The position numbers and the translations under genes were made by a program. Of a stretch of DNA of 47,296 nt, positions 8,864 to 16,877 are shown in pieces. Below the pieces are notes generated by a model, which made no database searches, was not told the DNA's origin, and saw nothing but the letters and a program-made list of their open reading frames with translations. Origin of the DNA: Polyangiaceae bacterium (GTDB lineage Bacteria > Myxococcota_A > Polyangia > Polyangiales > Polyangiaceae); contig JAQSWN010000110.1 of NCBI GenBank assembly GCA_029266615.1, positions 1-47,296 of the forward strand. The letters are read 5' to 3'. Position 1 is the stretch's first letter; each line of letters opens with the position of its first letter.

Positions 8864-8906
8864 ACGGACCCGAACCGTGCGCGCTACCAAACTGCGCTAC
8901 GCCCCG
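8833..8906 (-). tRNA. tRNA-Pro (anticodon CGG)
   Basis: The minus strand folds as a full cloverleaf. The 7-bp acceptor stem is CGGGGCG/CGCCCCG and the D arm is GCGC/GCGC. The anticodon stem is CACGG/CCGTG with loop TTCGGGT, which gives anticodon CGG. A five-base variable loop follows, then a T arm with the GTTCGAATC loop and discriminator A. CCA is not encoded. Its 3' half is duplicated at 8643-8673. Confidence 0.95.
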
Positions 8907-9005
8907 AGTGGGGTCTCGGAATGGCCGGCCTTTTTGCGAGGCGGGCCGGTTCAGAGGGGCGGGAGAATGATTGCCGAGACCCGAACTGTCAAGGACGCAC
9001 TGGGG

Positions 9006-9980
9006 CTACCCGTGACGTTTTTTCAGTTCTGCCGTGAGAGCCGGTACGGCTTGGAACAGGTCAGCCACCAGGCCGTAGTCGGCGATCTGGAAGATGGGGG
9101 CGTCCGCATCCTTGTTGATGGCTACGATCACCTTGGAGCTCTTCATGCCCGCGATGTGCTGAATGGCGCCGGAGATGCCGACCGCGATGTAGAGCTGCGG
9201 GGCGACGATCTTGCCGGTTTGACCGACCTGGAAGTCGCCAGGCGCGTAACCGGCGTCCACCGCGGCGCGGCTGGCACCGATGGCGGCGCCGACGGCATCC
9301 GCCAGCGGCTCCATGACCTCGAGGAACTTTTCCTTGAGGGCCCGACCCCCGGAGACGACCACCTTCGCGTCGCCGAGCTCCGGCCGCGCGCTCTTGACGG
9401 CCTCCAAGCCGACGAACTCCACGCGCGACGCGGCGGTGCCTACCGCCGCCTTGGCGAGCTTTTCCACCGGTGAGCTGCCGCCACTCGGCTCGGCGGGCGA
9501 GAACTCGCTCTGGCGGGCGGTGGCGACCTGTACGGGGGTTTCCAGCGTGCAGTAGCCGCTGACGTTGCCGGCGAACATCGGCCGCTTGTAGAGCAGCTTG
9601 CCGCCCTCGGCCGAGACCGCCGAGCAGTCACCCGCATAGGCAGCGCCGAGCCGAGCCGCGACGCGCGGCAGCAAGTCTTTGCCGAAGCTGGAGGCGGTCG
9701 CCACGATGAGGGAGCTGCCCTGCGCGGCGGCGGCGACGCTGGGCGCGTAGTGCTCCGCAGTGTAATGGGCGAGGGAAGCGTCCTCGATCGCGATGATCTT
9801 GGCCGCGCCGTAGCCGCCGAGCTCCTCCGCGGCTTGCGCGGTGCTCGCGCCGAGCACGACGATGTGAAGCGCGCCGCCCACGGTGGGTAGCGCTTGCCGC
9901 GCGAAAGTGATCGCGCTCAGGGTGGTTTTCTTGAGCTTTCCGTCTTCCGAAAGCTCTGCGACGACGAGCACGTTTGCCAT
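9006..9980 (-). CDS. etfA: Electron transfer flavoprotein subunit alpha
   Basis: 324 residues. EtfA with EtfB forms a soluble FAD/AMP heterodimer that takes electrons from acyl-CoA dehydrogenases and passes them to ETF:quinone oxidoreductase. The N-terminal domain begins MANVLVVAELSEDGKL. The C-terminal FAD-binding domain shows VVSGGRALK, then GQTGKIVAPQLYIAVGISGA and INKDADAPIFQIADYGLV, all hallmarks of the family. The length is normal. The start ATG is at 9980, immediately after the etfB stop (9981-9983), so the two are co-transcribed and probably translationally coupled. etfB precedes it in the usual order. Confidence 0.97.
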   Translation of the reverse strand: MANVLVVAELSEDGKLKKTTLSAITFARQALPTVGGALHIVVLGASTAQAAEELGGYGAAKIIAIEDASLAHYTAEHYAPSVAAAAQGSSLIVATASSFGKDLLPRVAARLGAAYAGDCSAVSAEGGKLLYKRPMFAGNVSGYCTLETPVQVATARQSEFSPAEPSGGSSPVEKLAKAAVGTAASRVEFVGLEAVKSARPELGDAKVVVSGGRALKEKFLEVMEPLADAVGAAIGASRAAVDAGYAPGDFQVGQTGKIVAPQLYIAVGISGAIQHIAGMKSSKVIVAINKDADAPIFQIADYGLVADLFQAVPALTAELKKRHG

Positions 9981-10808
9981 TCAAATCACCTTCGCCACGT
10001 TGGCGAGCTTTTCCACCAGCTCGGTAACATCCTTGACCTTGATACCGGCGGCGCGCTGCCCCGGCCGGTCGAACTTGACGTACTTGGTCGTGAGCGTCGC
10101 ACCCCCCGTGAGGTCCGCGAGCGCTTTCACGTCCAACGGCTTCTTCTTGGCCGCCATGATCGCGGGCAGCGGGGCGAAGCGCACGCCGTCGTTGTACTTG
10201 AAGGCCGCCTCCGTCACCTTGGAGAACACGCTGTGGGGCGCGACGATGCGCAGGTCTACCGTGACCACCGCGGGGAGCTTCACGCGCAGGGTGAGCACGC
10301 CGCCGTCTACCTCGCGGCCGACCAGGAGGGCGCCTTCCTCTTCTTTGATGGTTGCGGCGAACGTCGCCATCGGCCAGTCCAGCTGCTCCGCGAGGATTTG
10401 ACCCACCTGGTTGCTGTCGCCGTCGACCGCTTGCTTGCCCATGAGCACCAAGTCCGGCTTCTCGGCTTCGATCAGGGCTTTGAGCGCGCTTGCGACCAAG
10501 CCGCCATCGAGCTGTTCGTCGGTTGCGTCCACGCGGATGGCGCGGTCGGCGCCGGTTGCGAGCGCAGCGCGCAGAGTTTGCTCCGTTTCCTTCGGCCCGA
10601 TCGTGACCACCACGACCTCACCGAGCCGAGCCTTCGGTGCTTTGCCGTTCTCGGTGAGCCGCAGCGCGGCTTCGAGCGCGTACTCGTCGAAGGGGTTGGG
10701 TTTCCATTCCAGGCCGGTGGTGTCTACGGCGCCGCCGCCGGCGGCAATTTTCACCTTATTTGCGTTGTCGGGATCGGCAACCCGCTTGAGCGCGACTAGG
10801 ACTTTCAC
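9981..10808 (-). CDS. etfB: Electron transfer flavoprotein subunit beta
   Basis: 275 residues, a little longer than typical EtfB (about 250-260). It begins MKVLVALKRVADPD and has the family segments NPFDEYALEAALRL, VVVVTIGPKETEQTLRAALA (AMP-binding region) and VLMGKQAVDGDSNQVGQILA. This subunit binds AMP and docks partner dehydrogenases. A purine-rich gaggaagaaac precedes the ATG on the minus strand and serves as ribosome-binding site. It is the first gene of the etfB-etfA pair and is divergent from nadB across 184 bp. Confidence 0.97.
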   Translation of the reverse strand: MKVLVALKRVADPDNANKVKIAAGGGAVDTTGLEWKPNPFDEYALEAALRLTENGKAPKARLGEVVVVTIGPKETEQTLRAALATGADRAIRVDATDEQLDGGLVASALKALIEAEKPDLVLMGKQAVDGDSNQVGQILAEQLDWPMATFAATIKEEEGALLVGREVDGGVLTLRVKLPAVVTVDLRIVAPHSVFSKVTEAAFKYNDGVRFAPLPAIMAAKKKPLDVKALADLTGGATLTTKYVKFDRPGQRAAGIKVKDVTELVEKLANVAKVI

Positions 10809-10992
10809 GGTTTCTTCCTCGGCTCGAAGCCTACCCCATGGCGAGCGTCGAGGCGCCCCGTGAGCGCCACAAAGATTCGCTCATTTCTCGGCCAAAAGGC
10901 CGGCGTGCGCGCCGCGTGCGGGAGGGGCGCTTCTTCCGGGCGCGGGGCCTGCTATGAAGCGCAGGTCCTAACGCAGCCCGTCTCGTCTCCCC

Positions 10993-12600
10993 ATGCAAAT
11001 CACCACGGACTTTCTGATTCTCGGTAGCGGCATCGCCGGTCTCTCGTTCGCGCTGCGCGCGCAAGCTCATGGTCACGTCGTCGTGGTCACCAAGCGTGAG
11101 GCGTCGGAGGCGGCGACCAGCTGGGCGCAAGGTGGCGTCGCAGCCGTGCTCTCCCCAGAAGACACCTTCGAGAAGCACGTCGAGGACACGATGGTGGCGG
11201 GGGCCGGGCTCTGCCACCAGGTCGTCGTCGACATTTGCGCGCGTGAAGCGCCCGAAGCCATCCAGTGGTTGGCCGAGACCGGCGCTCGTTTTTCGCGCGA
11301 CGGCGACGGGCAGTACGAGCTCGGTCGAGAAGGGGGACACAGCGAACGGCGCATCGTGCACGCGGGGGACATTTCCGGTCGTGAGATCGAGCGCGCGCTC
11401 CTCGACGCGGTGCGGGCCAGCCCCAATATCACGCTGCTGGAGTGGCACATGGGCGTGGACCTCATCACGCTCAGCAAATTCGGCGGTCCGGACCAGTGCG
11501 TGGGCGCGTACGTTTTGGACGAGCGCGAAGGTCAAGTGAAGACGATTCTGGCGCGCGCCACCGTGCTGGCGACGGGCGGCGCGGGCAAGGTGTACCTCTA
11601 CACGTCGAACCCCGACGTCGCGACGGGCGACGGCGTGGCGATGGCGTTCCGCGCGGGCGCGGAGGTCGCCAACATGGAATTTTATCAGTTTCACCCGACC
11701 GTGCTCTACGAGCCCCGCGCCAAGAGCTTCTTGGTGAGCGAGGCGCTGCGCGGGGAAGGCGCGGTGCTGCGTACCCTGACCGGGGAAGCGTTCATGGCCC
11801 GGCACCACCCGCTCTCGGATCTCGCGCCGCGCGACGTGGTCGCGCGCGCCATCGACTACGAGATGAAGCGCTCCGGCAGTGAGCACGTGCTGTTGGACAT
11901 TTCCGGGCGCCCGGCGGACTTCATCCGCTCACGTTTCCCCAACATTCACGCGGAGTGCATGCGCTTCGGCATCGACATGACGCGCGAGCCGATTCCGGTC
12001 GTGCCCGCGGCGCACTACATGTGCGGCGGTGTTACGTCCGACTTGCATGGGCGGACGACGCTGCCGGGGCTCTGGGCCATCGGCGAAACGGCTTGCACGG
12101 GGCTGCACGGCGCGAACCGCTTGGCGTCCAACTCGCTACTCGAAGGCCTGGTGTTCGCGCGCCGCGCGGTCGAACGTTTGCTGGGGCAGCTGGAGGAGCT
12201 CCGGGCGGCTCCGCACCCGAGCGTGCCGGAGTGGCAGACGGGCTCCGCCGCCCCGAGCGACGAAGCGGTCGTGGTGAGCCACAACTGGGACGAGCTGCGT
12301 CGGCTGATGTGGAACTACGTCGGCATCGTGCGCAGCGACGCGCGGCTCCGTCGCGCGGGTCGTCGCGTGGCGCTGCTGGAAGAGGAGATCCGCGAGTATT
12401 ACTGGCGGCACCTCGTGACCCGCGATCTGTTGGAGCTGCGCAACATCGCTACCGTCGCGCAGCTCATCATCGCCTCGGCCGCCGGGCGCCAGGAGAGCCG
12501 CGGGTTGCACTACACCATCGACCACGAAGCCACGCTCGAGAGCTGGGCCCAAGACACCGTGATAAAGCGGGGTGTCTCGGCCCATCTGCGCGGCCGATGA
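10993..12600 (+). CDS. nadB: L-aspartate oxidase (NAD biosynthesis)
   Basis: 535 residues. This flavoenzyme oxidises L-aspartate to iminoaspartate, the first step of de novo NAD synthesis. The FAD Rossmann motif is at the start (ILGSGIAGLSFALRA), followed by TSWAQGGVAAV. The active-site region includes EFYQFHPTVLY and HYMCGGV, and FAD-binding continues with GANRLASNSLLEG. The helical C-terminal domain (VGIVRSDARLRRA, ESRGLHYTID) completes the fold. The length is normal. No nadA or nadC is adjacent. Instead the stop codon overlaps the ATG of a CPBP protease gene (ATGA), so it heads a compact four-gene run. No strong Shine-Dalgarno is visible before the ATG. Confidence 0.96.
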   Translation: MQITTDFLILGSGIAGLSFALRAQAHGHVVVVTKREASEAATSWAQGGVAAVLSPEDTFEKHVEDTMVAGAGLCHQVVVDICAREAPEAIQWLAETGARFSRDGDGQYELGREGGHSERRIVHAGDISGREIERALLDAVRASPNITLLEWHMGVDLITLSKFGGPDQCVGAYVLDEREGQVKTILARATVLATGGAGKVYLYTSNPDVATGDGVAMAFRAGAEVANMEFYQFHPTVLYEPRAKSFLVSEALRGEGAVLRTLTGEAFMARHHPLSDLAPRDVVARAIDYEMKRSGSEHVLLDISGRPADFIRSRFPNIHAECMRFGIDMTREPIPVVPAAHYMCGGVTSDLHGRTTLPGLWAIGETACTGLHGANRLASNSLLEGLVFARRAVERLLGQLEELRAAPHPSVPEWQTGSAAPSDEAVVVSHNWDELRRLMWNYVGIVRSDARLRRAGRRVALLEEEIREYYWRHLVTRDLLELRNIATVAQLIIASAAGRQESRGLHYTIDHEATLESWAQDTVIKRGVSAHLRGR

Positions 12601-13394
12601 TCGGTCAGCAAAGACTCAGCCCGGGCATCGCGCTCGGTTGGGCGCTGCTCCTCACGCTCGCCCTCTACAGCGCGAACGTCGCCATCGGTCTGTTGCTGGG
12701 GCCGAGCAACCTCGCGGTCGCCATCGGTGGCCCGGTGGAGCTTTTGCTCATCTGGCCCGCGGCCAAGCTGCTGGGCAAGGTCTACGGTCACGACGACCCC
12801 CGCCGCGACATGGCGCTAGGCTCGGCGCCTCCGCTCGAGCTGCTGATCGGCGCGTCGCTGGGCGTGCTGTTGCACCTACCGGTCGGTTACCTCAGCGCGC
12901 TCGTCGAGCGCCGTTTTCCGACCCCTCCGAAGGCGCTGGAGCTAGAGCTCGTCATGTTGACGCCGAGCTCGCCGGCGATGGCGGTCGCCATGTTCCTGTC
13001 GATCGCGCTCGCGGTCGCGTTCATCGAGGAAGTCTACTTTCGCGGTGCCCTCTACACGGCGCTGCAGCGCAGTAACCAGGCCTTCGTCGCGCTGTGGACG
13101 ACGTCGATCGCGTTCGCGCTGATGCACCCTAAACCGCGCGACTGGGCGCCGCTCTTCGTCGTCGCGCTGGTACTGGGAGAGCTGCGGCGTCGCGGGGCCT
13201 CCGTGTGGCCAGCGGTCGCCTTGCACGGCGCGTTCAACGCGACGACGCTGCTGTTCGTATTCATCACCCGGCCGACCGAGGTCAAACCGGAGGAGGGCTC
13301 GTTGCCCTTGGCGCTCATGGGCTGCGTGCTGACGGTGAGCGGGGTGGTGCTGTTCGGGCGGGTCGCGAGTAGAAGACTCGGAGAGGTGAGCTGA
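12597..13394 (+). CDS. CPBP-family intramembrane glutamic endopeptidase (CAAX protease-like)
   Basis: 265 residues with about seven hydrophobic segments. The CPBP/Rce1 signature is present in order: FIEEVYFRGALYTAL carries the paired glutamates and the FRG motif, ALMHPK carries the first His, and VALHGAFNATT supplies the second His with the conserved N. In this family these residues activate water for intramembrane proteolysis. Substrates could be lipidated or signal-bearing peptides, but nothing here identifies one. I chose the ATG at 12597 because it overlaps the nadB stop (ATGA) and opens straight into a membrane segment. It ends three bases before the patatin gene. Confidence 0.9.
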   Translation: MIGQQRLSPGIALGWALLLTLALYSANVAIGLLLGPSNLAVAIGGPVELLLIWPAAKLLGKVYGHDDPRRDMALGSAPPLELLIGASLGVLLHLPVGYLSALVERRFPTPPKALELELVMLTPSSPAMAVAMFLSIALAVAFIEEVYFRGALYTALQRSNQAFVALWTTSIAFALMHPKPRDWAPLFVVALVLGELRRRGASVWPAVALHGAFNATTLLFVFITRPTEVKPEEGSLPLALMGCVLTVSGVVLFGRVASRRLGEVS

Positions 13395-13397
13395 GCC

Positions 13398-14363
13398 ATG
13401 AAGATTGCCCTTTGCTTGTTGGGCGGCGGCGCGATGGGGGCCATGTTCCAGATCGGCGCGCTCGCGGCGCTGGAGGACACGGTCGAGAATTTTCAGGTCA
13501 ACGATTTCGACCTTTTCTTGGGGAGCTCGGCCGGGGCGAGCGTGGCCGCCGGCTTGGCGGGTAGCCAGCCCGTGCAGCGCATCTATCGTGCCTTCTTGGA
13601 TCCGGCTGACGTGTACTTCGGTCTGGAGCGCAGCCACCTTCTGCGCGTGGACTTGGCGGAGTGGCGACGCACCGTCGTGTCGGCCACGCTCGCGCTGCGT
13701 CACGGCGCAAGCTCTCTCCTATCGGGGAGAACGCGCGAGATCCCTGCGCGCCTGTCCGAAGAGCTGGACCGCCTGTACGACTCACTGCCCGCGGGGCTGT
13801 TCACCCTCGACGGCTACGAGCGCTTCCTCGAAGAGTTTTTCATCCGTCGCGGCGTGCCGAATGCATTTTCGGCCATGCCGCGCGCTTTACGCATCCTCGC
13901 CCACGACCTCGACTCGGGGGACCCGGTGGCGTTCGGCGCGCCGGGCTTCGAGCGATGCACGGTGGCGCGTGCCTGCATTGCATCCATGGCCATTCCGCCG
14001 CTCTTCTCCCCCGTGCGCCTCGGGGATCGGCACTACATCAGCTCCGGCTCGGCCGAGGTAGAGCAGCTCGATCTGGCCGTCGCGGAAGGCGCAGACGTGC
14101 TCGTCGTGGTGCGGCCCATGGTCGCTATCACGGCACAGAGCGCGGTCCCCACCGGTCACGGTGAGCGCGACGGAATTCTCGCGATGCACAACCCTGCCAG
14201 CTACGACGCGCGCCGCGGCATGCTCGAGCACGCCTATCGTCACACCCGGCAGGCCCTCGCGCGCGCTTTCGCGGAACGGCACCCGGCCCTGGAGCGCGCC
14301 GGCTTCGTCCCGCGGCCGTCGCCGTCACTGATTCCGCCATCCTTCGTCGTCACCCCGCCATGA
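13398..14363 (+). CDS. Patatin-like phospholipase family protein with altered catalytic dyad
   Basis: 321 residues. The patatin fold is shown by the oxyanion Gly-rich loop (LLGGGAMGAMFQIGAL) and the nucleophile elbow G-S-S-A-G with Ser44. Patatins use a Ser-Asp dyad whose Asp sits in a D-G-G/A motif. The corresponding stretch here is HYISSGSAEVEQLDLA (212-227), with Ser where Asp is expected, followed by the usual EGADVLVVV strand. It may be inactive or use a different acid. Lipid hydrolysis is therefore uncertain. No signal peptide is seen, suggesting a cytoplasmic or membrane-peripheral location. A ggagaggtgag sequence precedes the ATG. It overlaps the downstream lipoprotein gene by ATGA. 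Confidence 0.85.
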   Translation: MKIALCLLGGGAMGAMFQIGALAALEDTVENFQVNDFDLFLGSSAGASVAAGLAGSQPVQRIYRAFLDPADVYFGLERSHLLRVDLAEWRRTVVSATLALRHGASSLLSGRTREIPARLSEELDRLYDSLPAGLFTLDGYERFLEEFFIRRGVPNAFSAMPRALRILAHDLDSGDPVAFGAPGFERCTVARACIASMAIPPLFSPVRLGDRHYISSGSAEVEQLDLAVAEGADVLVVVRPMVAITAQSAVPTGHGERDGILAMHNPASYDARRGMLEHAYRHTRQALARAFAERHPALERAGFVPRPSPSLIPPSFVVTPP

Positions 14364-14854
14364 ACCAGCGCGCGCTCTGGCTAGTAGCGGTGGCGATGCT
14401 CGTTTCGGCGTGCAAAAAGCCGTATCGGGTCGGCGAGCACGTGCTCGTGGAATGGGAGAAGGACCAGCCGCCGTACCCCGCATACATCACCGAGCGGGTC
14501 AGCGCGACTCGTTACCGCGTGCACTTCGACGGCTACGACTCGCGCTGGGACGAAGACGTTAGTTTGGAGCGCCTGCTCGGGCGCGTGGAGGGGCCGGTCG
14601 CGGTCCCGCCACCTCCGACCAAGGTCGCGCTCGCTGCGGGGGTCGCGTCACCGAAAACCGCGGGCAGCGCGGGCGAGGTCGCGGTCAGTCCGTACCGAGA
14701 GGGTGATCGCATCCGCGTGAGCTGGCGCGGTAGTGTTTACTCCGCGACGGTCACCAAGGTAATTGCCAAGGATCGCTTCGAAGTCCATTACGAGGGCCAC
14801 GAAGCGGCGTGGGACGAGGTCGTCGGAATCGACCGCATCGCGGGCCGGCGTTAG
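14360..14854 (+). CDS. Small lipoprotein with two Tudor/chromo-barrel-like repeats
   Basis: 164 residues. A short signal peptide ends in a lipobox (AMLVSAC, Cys18). The mature part has two similar halves: YRVGEHVLVEWEKD... with VHFDGYDSRWDEDV, and YREGDRIRVSWRGS... with VHYEGHEAAWDEVV. The pattern of basic/aromatic strands ending in (D/E)GxxxxWDE is that of Tudor-knot/chromo-barrel SH3-like domains, best known from eukaryotic chromatin proteins. In a lipoprotein the ligand is unlikely to be histone, and may be a peptide or glycan. Its ATG overlaps the patatin stop, making it the last gene of the nadB-CPBP-patatin run. Its end overlaps convergent mscL by 4 bp. Confidence 0.75.
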   Translation: MNQRALWLVAVAMLVSACKKPYRVGEHVLVEWEKDQPPYPAYITERVSATRYRVHFDGYDSRWDEDVSLERLLGRVEGPVAVPPPPTKVALAAGVASPKTAGSAGEVAVSPYREGDRIRVSWRGSVYSATVTKVIAKDRFEVHYEGHEAAWDEVVGIDRIAGRR

Positions 14855-15258
14855 ACCTTCTTCTGGAGGAGGTCGCGGATCTCCGTCAGCAGTTGCTCCT
14901 GCTTCGTCGGCTCCGGCGGTGCGGCGGGCTTGGCTTCCTCTTCGCGCTTGAGCCGATTGATGAGCTTGACGGCGAGGAAAATGGCCATTGCGACCAGGAC
15001 GAAGTCGAACACGGTCTGGAAGAAGGCGCCGTATTTCAGCAGCACCGCGGGCTGCTTGTCGCCTCCGGCGGCTCGCAACGTGAGGGCCAAATCCTTGAAG
15101 TCGACGCCGCTCGTGAGCAGGCCGAGCGGGGGCATGATGACGTCGCTCACGAAGGAGCTGACGATTTTTCCGAACGCGGCCCCGATGATGACACCAACCG
15201 CGAGGTCGATGACGTTGCCCTTGACTGCGAACTCTTTGAACTCTTTGACGATGCTCAT
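14851..15258 (-). CDS. mscL: Large-conductance mechanosensitive channel MscL
   Basis: 135 residues, normal for MscL. It opens as a homopentameric pore under membrane tension and releases solutes during hypo-osmotic shock. The N-terminal amphipathic helix and TM1 read FKEFAVKGNVIDLAVGVIIG, with the constriction-forming AVGVIIGAAFGKIV segment. VIMPPLGLL ends the first part. TM2 lies at about 80-105 (TVFDFVLVAMAIFLAVKLIN) and a charged cytoplasmic helix closes the protein (EIRDLLQKKV). It starts 84 bp downstream of the OmpA-like gene in the same direction. Confidence 0.97.
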   Translation of the reverse strand: MSIVKEFKEFAVKGNVIDLAVGVIIGAAFGKIVSSFVSDVIMPPLGLLTSGVDFKDLALTLRAAGGDKQPAVLLKYGAFFQTVFDFVLVAMAIFLAVKLINRLKREEEAKPAAPPEPTKQEQLLTEIRDLLQKKV

Positions 15259-15342
15259 GGCTTCTCTTTTCTAAGAAAGCGAGAGGCCCCGCGCCCACCA
15301 CCGAACGTCGGCGGCGCGCGCAGGGCCCGGGGTCGCTACGGC

Positions 15343-16857
15343 TTACTTGCTGATGTTCCTGAACTCGGTGCGGCGATTCTGGGCGCGCCCTACCTCGTTC
15401 TTGTTCTCCGCGATGGGCTCGTCCGGCCCGGCGCCGCGAGTCGTGAGCCTGGATTCTTCAACGCCTTGCGAGACGAGGTAGGCCTTCACGGCGTCCGCGC
15501 GACGCTTGGAAAGGTCCAGGTTGTGGTCCCGCGCGCCTTGCGTGTCCGTGTGACCCGAAATCTCGAGCTTCAGCTCCGGGTACTCCTTCATGACCTTGGC
15601 GGCTTCGTCCAAGAGCGGCTTGGTGCCAGGGGTGATGTCGGCCTTGTCGCGCGCGAACACGATGCCCTTGATGACGCCGCTGAACTTCTTGATCGCAGCC
15701 GGTACGTCGTCGGGGCAGCCGTCCTGATCTTGGAAGCCGTTGGCGGTCTCCGGCTTGTCGGGGCACTTGTCTGCGCCTTCCAGGATGCCGTCCCGGTCCG
15801 GATCGCGGTCGATGCAGCCGTCTGCGGTCGGCGCGGGCTCGTCCGGGCACTTGTCGGAGGCGTCGGTGCGGCCGTCGCCGTCCCGATCCTTGATGGGACA
15901 ATCCACGATCGGGCAACCGTCGGGAGTTGTCGCCGGCTTGCGCGGGCACTCGTCCACCTGATCGAGCTTGCCGTCCCCGTCCGTATCCGGGCAGCCGCTG
16001 GGCGCGAGGCCTTTGCTGCCTTTGCACTGGTCGGCGTCGTCCGCCACTCCGTCCCCGTCTTCGTCCGCAATCGGGGGCGGGCAGCCCTGCTCGGTGCCGA
16101 CTACGACCGGGCAGTCGTCGCGGAAATCCGCGAAGCCGTCGCCGTCGCGATCGGGGTGCCGACGCTCCAGGGTGAAGCTGAAGCCTAGTAACACCTCAGG
16201 GTGATGCGTCTGGGAGCCCTGGTCCGCGGCGTACTTTTGGGTGAGCGTGTCGCGCACGTCCAAACGCACGGAAATGGACTCGTCCATCGCGTACTTCGCG
16301 CCGAGGCCGAAATGGATGGCCGGGTCGCGATCCGTACCCATCGCGTTGCTAGCGCCGCCGAGGATGCCGCCGCCGCCCAACGCGAAGGGGGTGAAGCGAC
16401 CCATCGGCACCTGGAGGATGCCGTGGCCGCGAAATGCGAAAAGGCCGCCGGAGCTGCCGTCCTCGAGCTTGCTCGGCATCCCGGCGCCTTCTACCTCCAG
16501 GCCCAAGAACGCGAGTGGGAAGTAGGCGACGCGCGCGCCGAGCTCTCCCGCGGTCTTGAACGGCTGCTGCTCGCGAGTGGGGCGAAGCAGCGCATGCGAA
16601 TCCGACGGGAACATCAACCCGCCAAACAAGCCGAGCTCCCACAAATTCGGCTCCGGCCCGAGCTCTCCTGGGTCCATGTTCGGAGCCGGGGCAGCCGTAG
16701 CCTCGGCGCTGCTGGTCGCGTTGGCGCCGCTGGTGGATAGCGTTACGGCGGCCTCGCCTTCGGCAGCGGCGGCGCTCGCGGTGAGCGAGCCGAGCACCGC
16801 GAATGAGCTCAGCTTCAGCAAGGTCGACAAAGAACGATTGAAAATCTTGGTCTGCAT
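15343..16857 (-). CDS. OmpA-family outer-membrane protein with thrombospondin type 3 repeats
   Basis: 504 residues. A cleavable signal peptide (ending near SAAAAEG) is followed by a beta-barrel region to about 260. A run of Ca-binding thrombospondin type 3 repeats comes next (DRDGDGFADFRDDCP, DEDGDGVADDADQC, DTDGDGKLDQVDECP, DRDGDGRTDASDKCP). The C-terminal OmpA peptidoglycan-binding domain shows ISGHTDTQGARDHNLDLSKR and RRTEF. It probably tethers the outer membrane to peptidoglycan. A gaggaacc lies before the ATG at 16857. It follows the DUF481 gene by 20 bp, so the two are likely one transcript. Confidence 0.92.
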   Translation of the reverse strand: MQTKIFNRSLSTLLKLSSFAVLGSLTASAAAAEGEAAVTLSTSGANATSSAEATAAPAPNMDPGELGPEPNLWELGLFGGLMFPSDSHALLRPTREQQPFKTAGELGARVAYFPLAFLGLEVEGAGMPSKLEDGSSGGLFAFRGHGILQVPMGRFTPFALGGGGILGGASNAMGTDRDPAIHFGLGAKYAMDESISVRLDVRDTLTQKYAADQGSQTHHPEVLLGFSFTLERRHPDRDGDGFADFRDDCPVVVGTEQGCPPPIADEDGDGVADDADQCKGSKGLAPSGCPDTDGDGKLDQVDECPRKPATTPDGCPIVDCPIKDRDGDGRTDASDKCPDEPAPTADGCIDRDPDRDGILEGADKCPDKPETANGFQDQDGCPDDVPAAIKKFSGVIKGIVFARDKADITPGTKPLLDEAAKVMKEYPELKLEISGHTDTQGARDHNLDLSKRRADAVKAYLVSQGVEESRLTTRGAGPDEPIAENKNEVGRAQNRRTEFRNISK

Positions 16858-16877
16858 GGTCTGGTTCCTCGCCCGGT

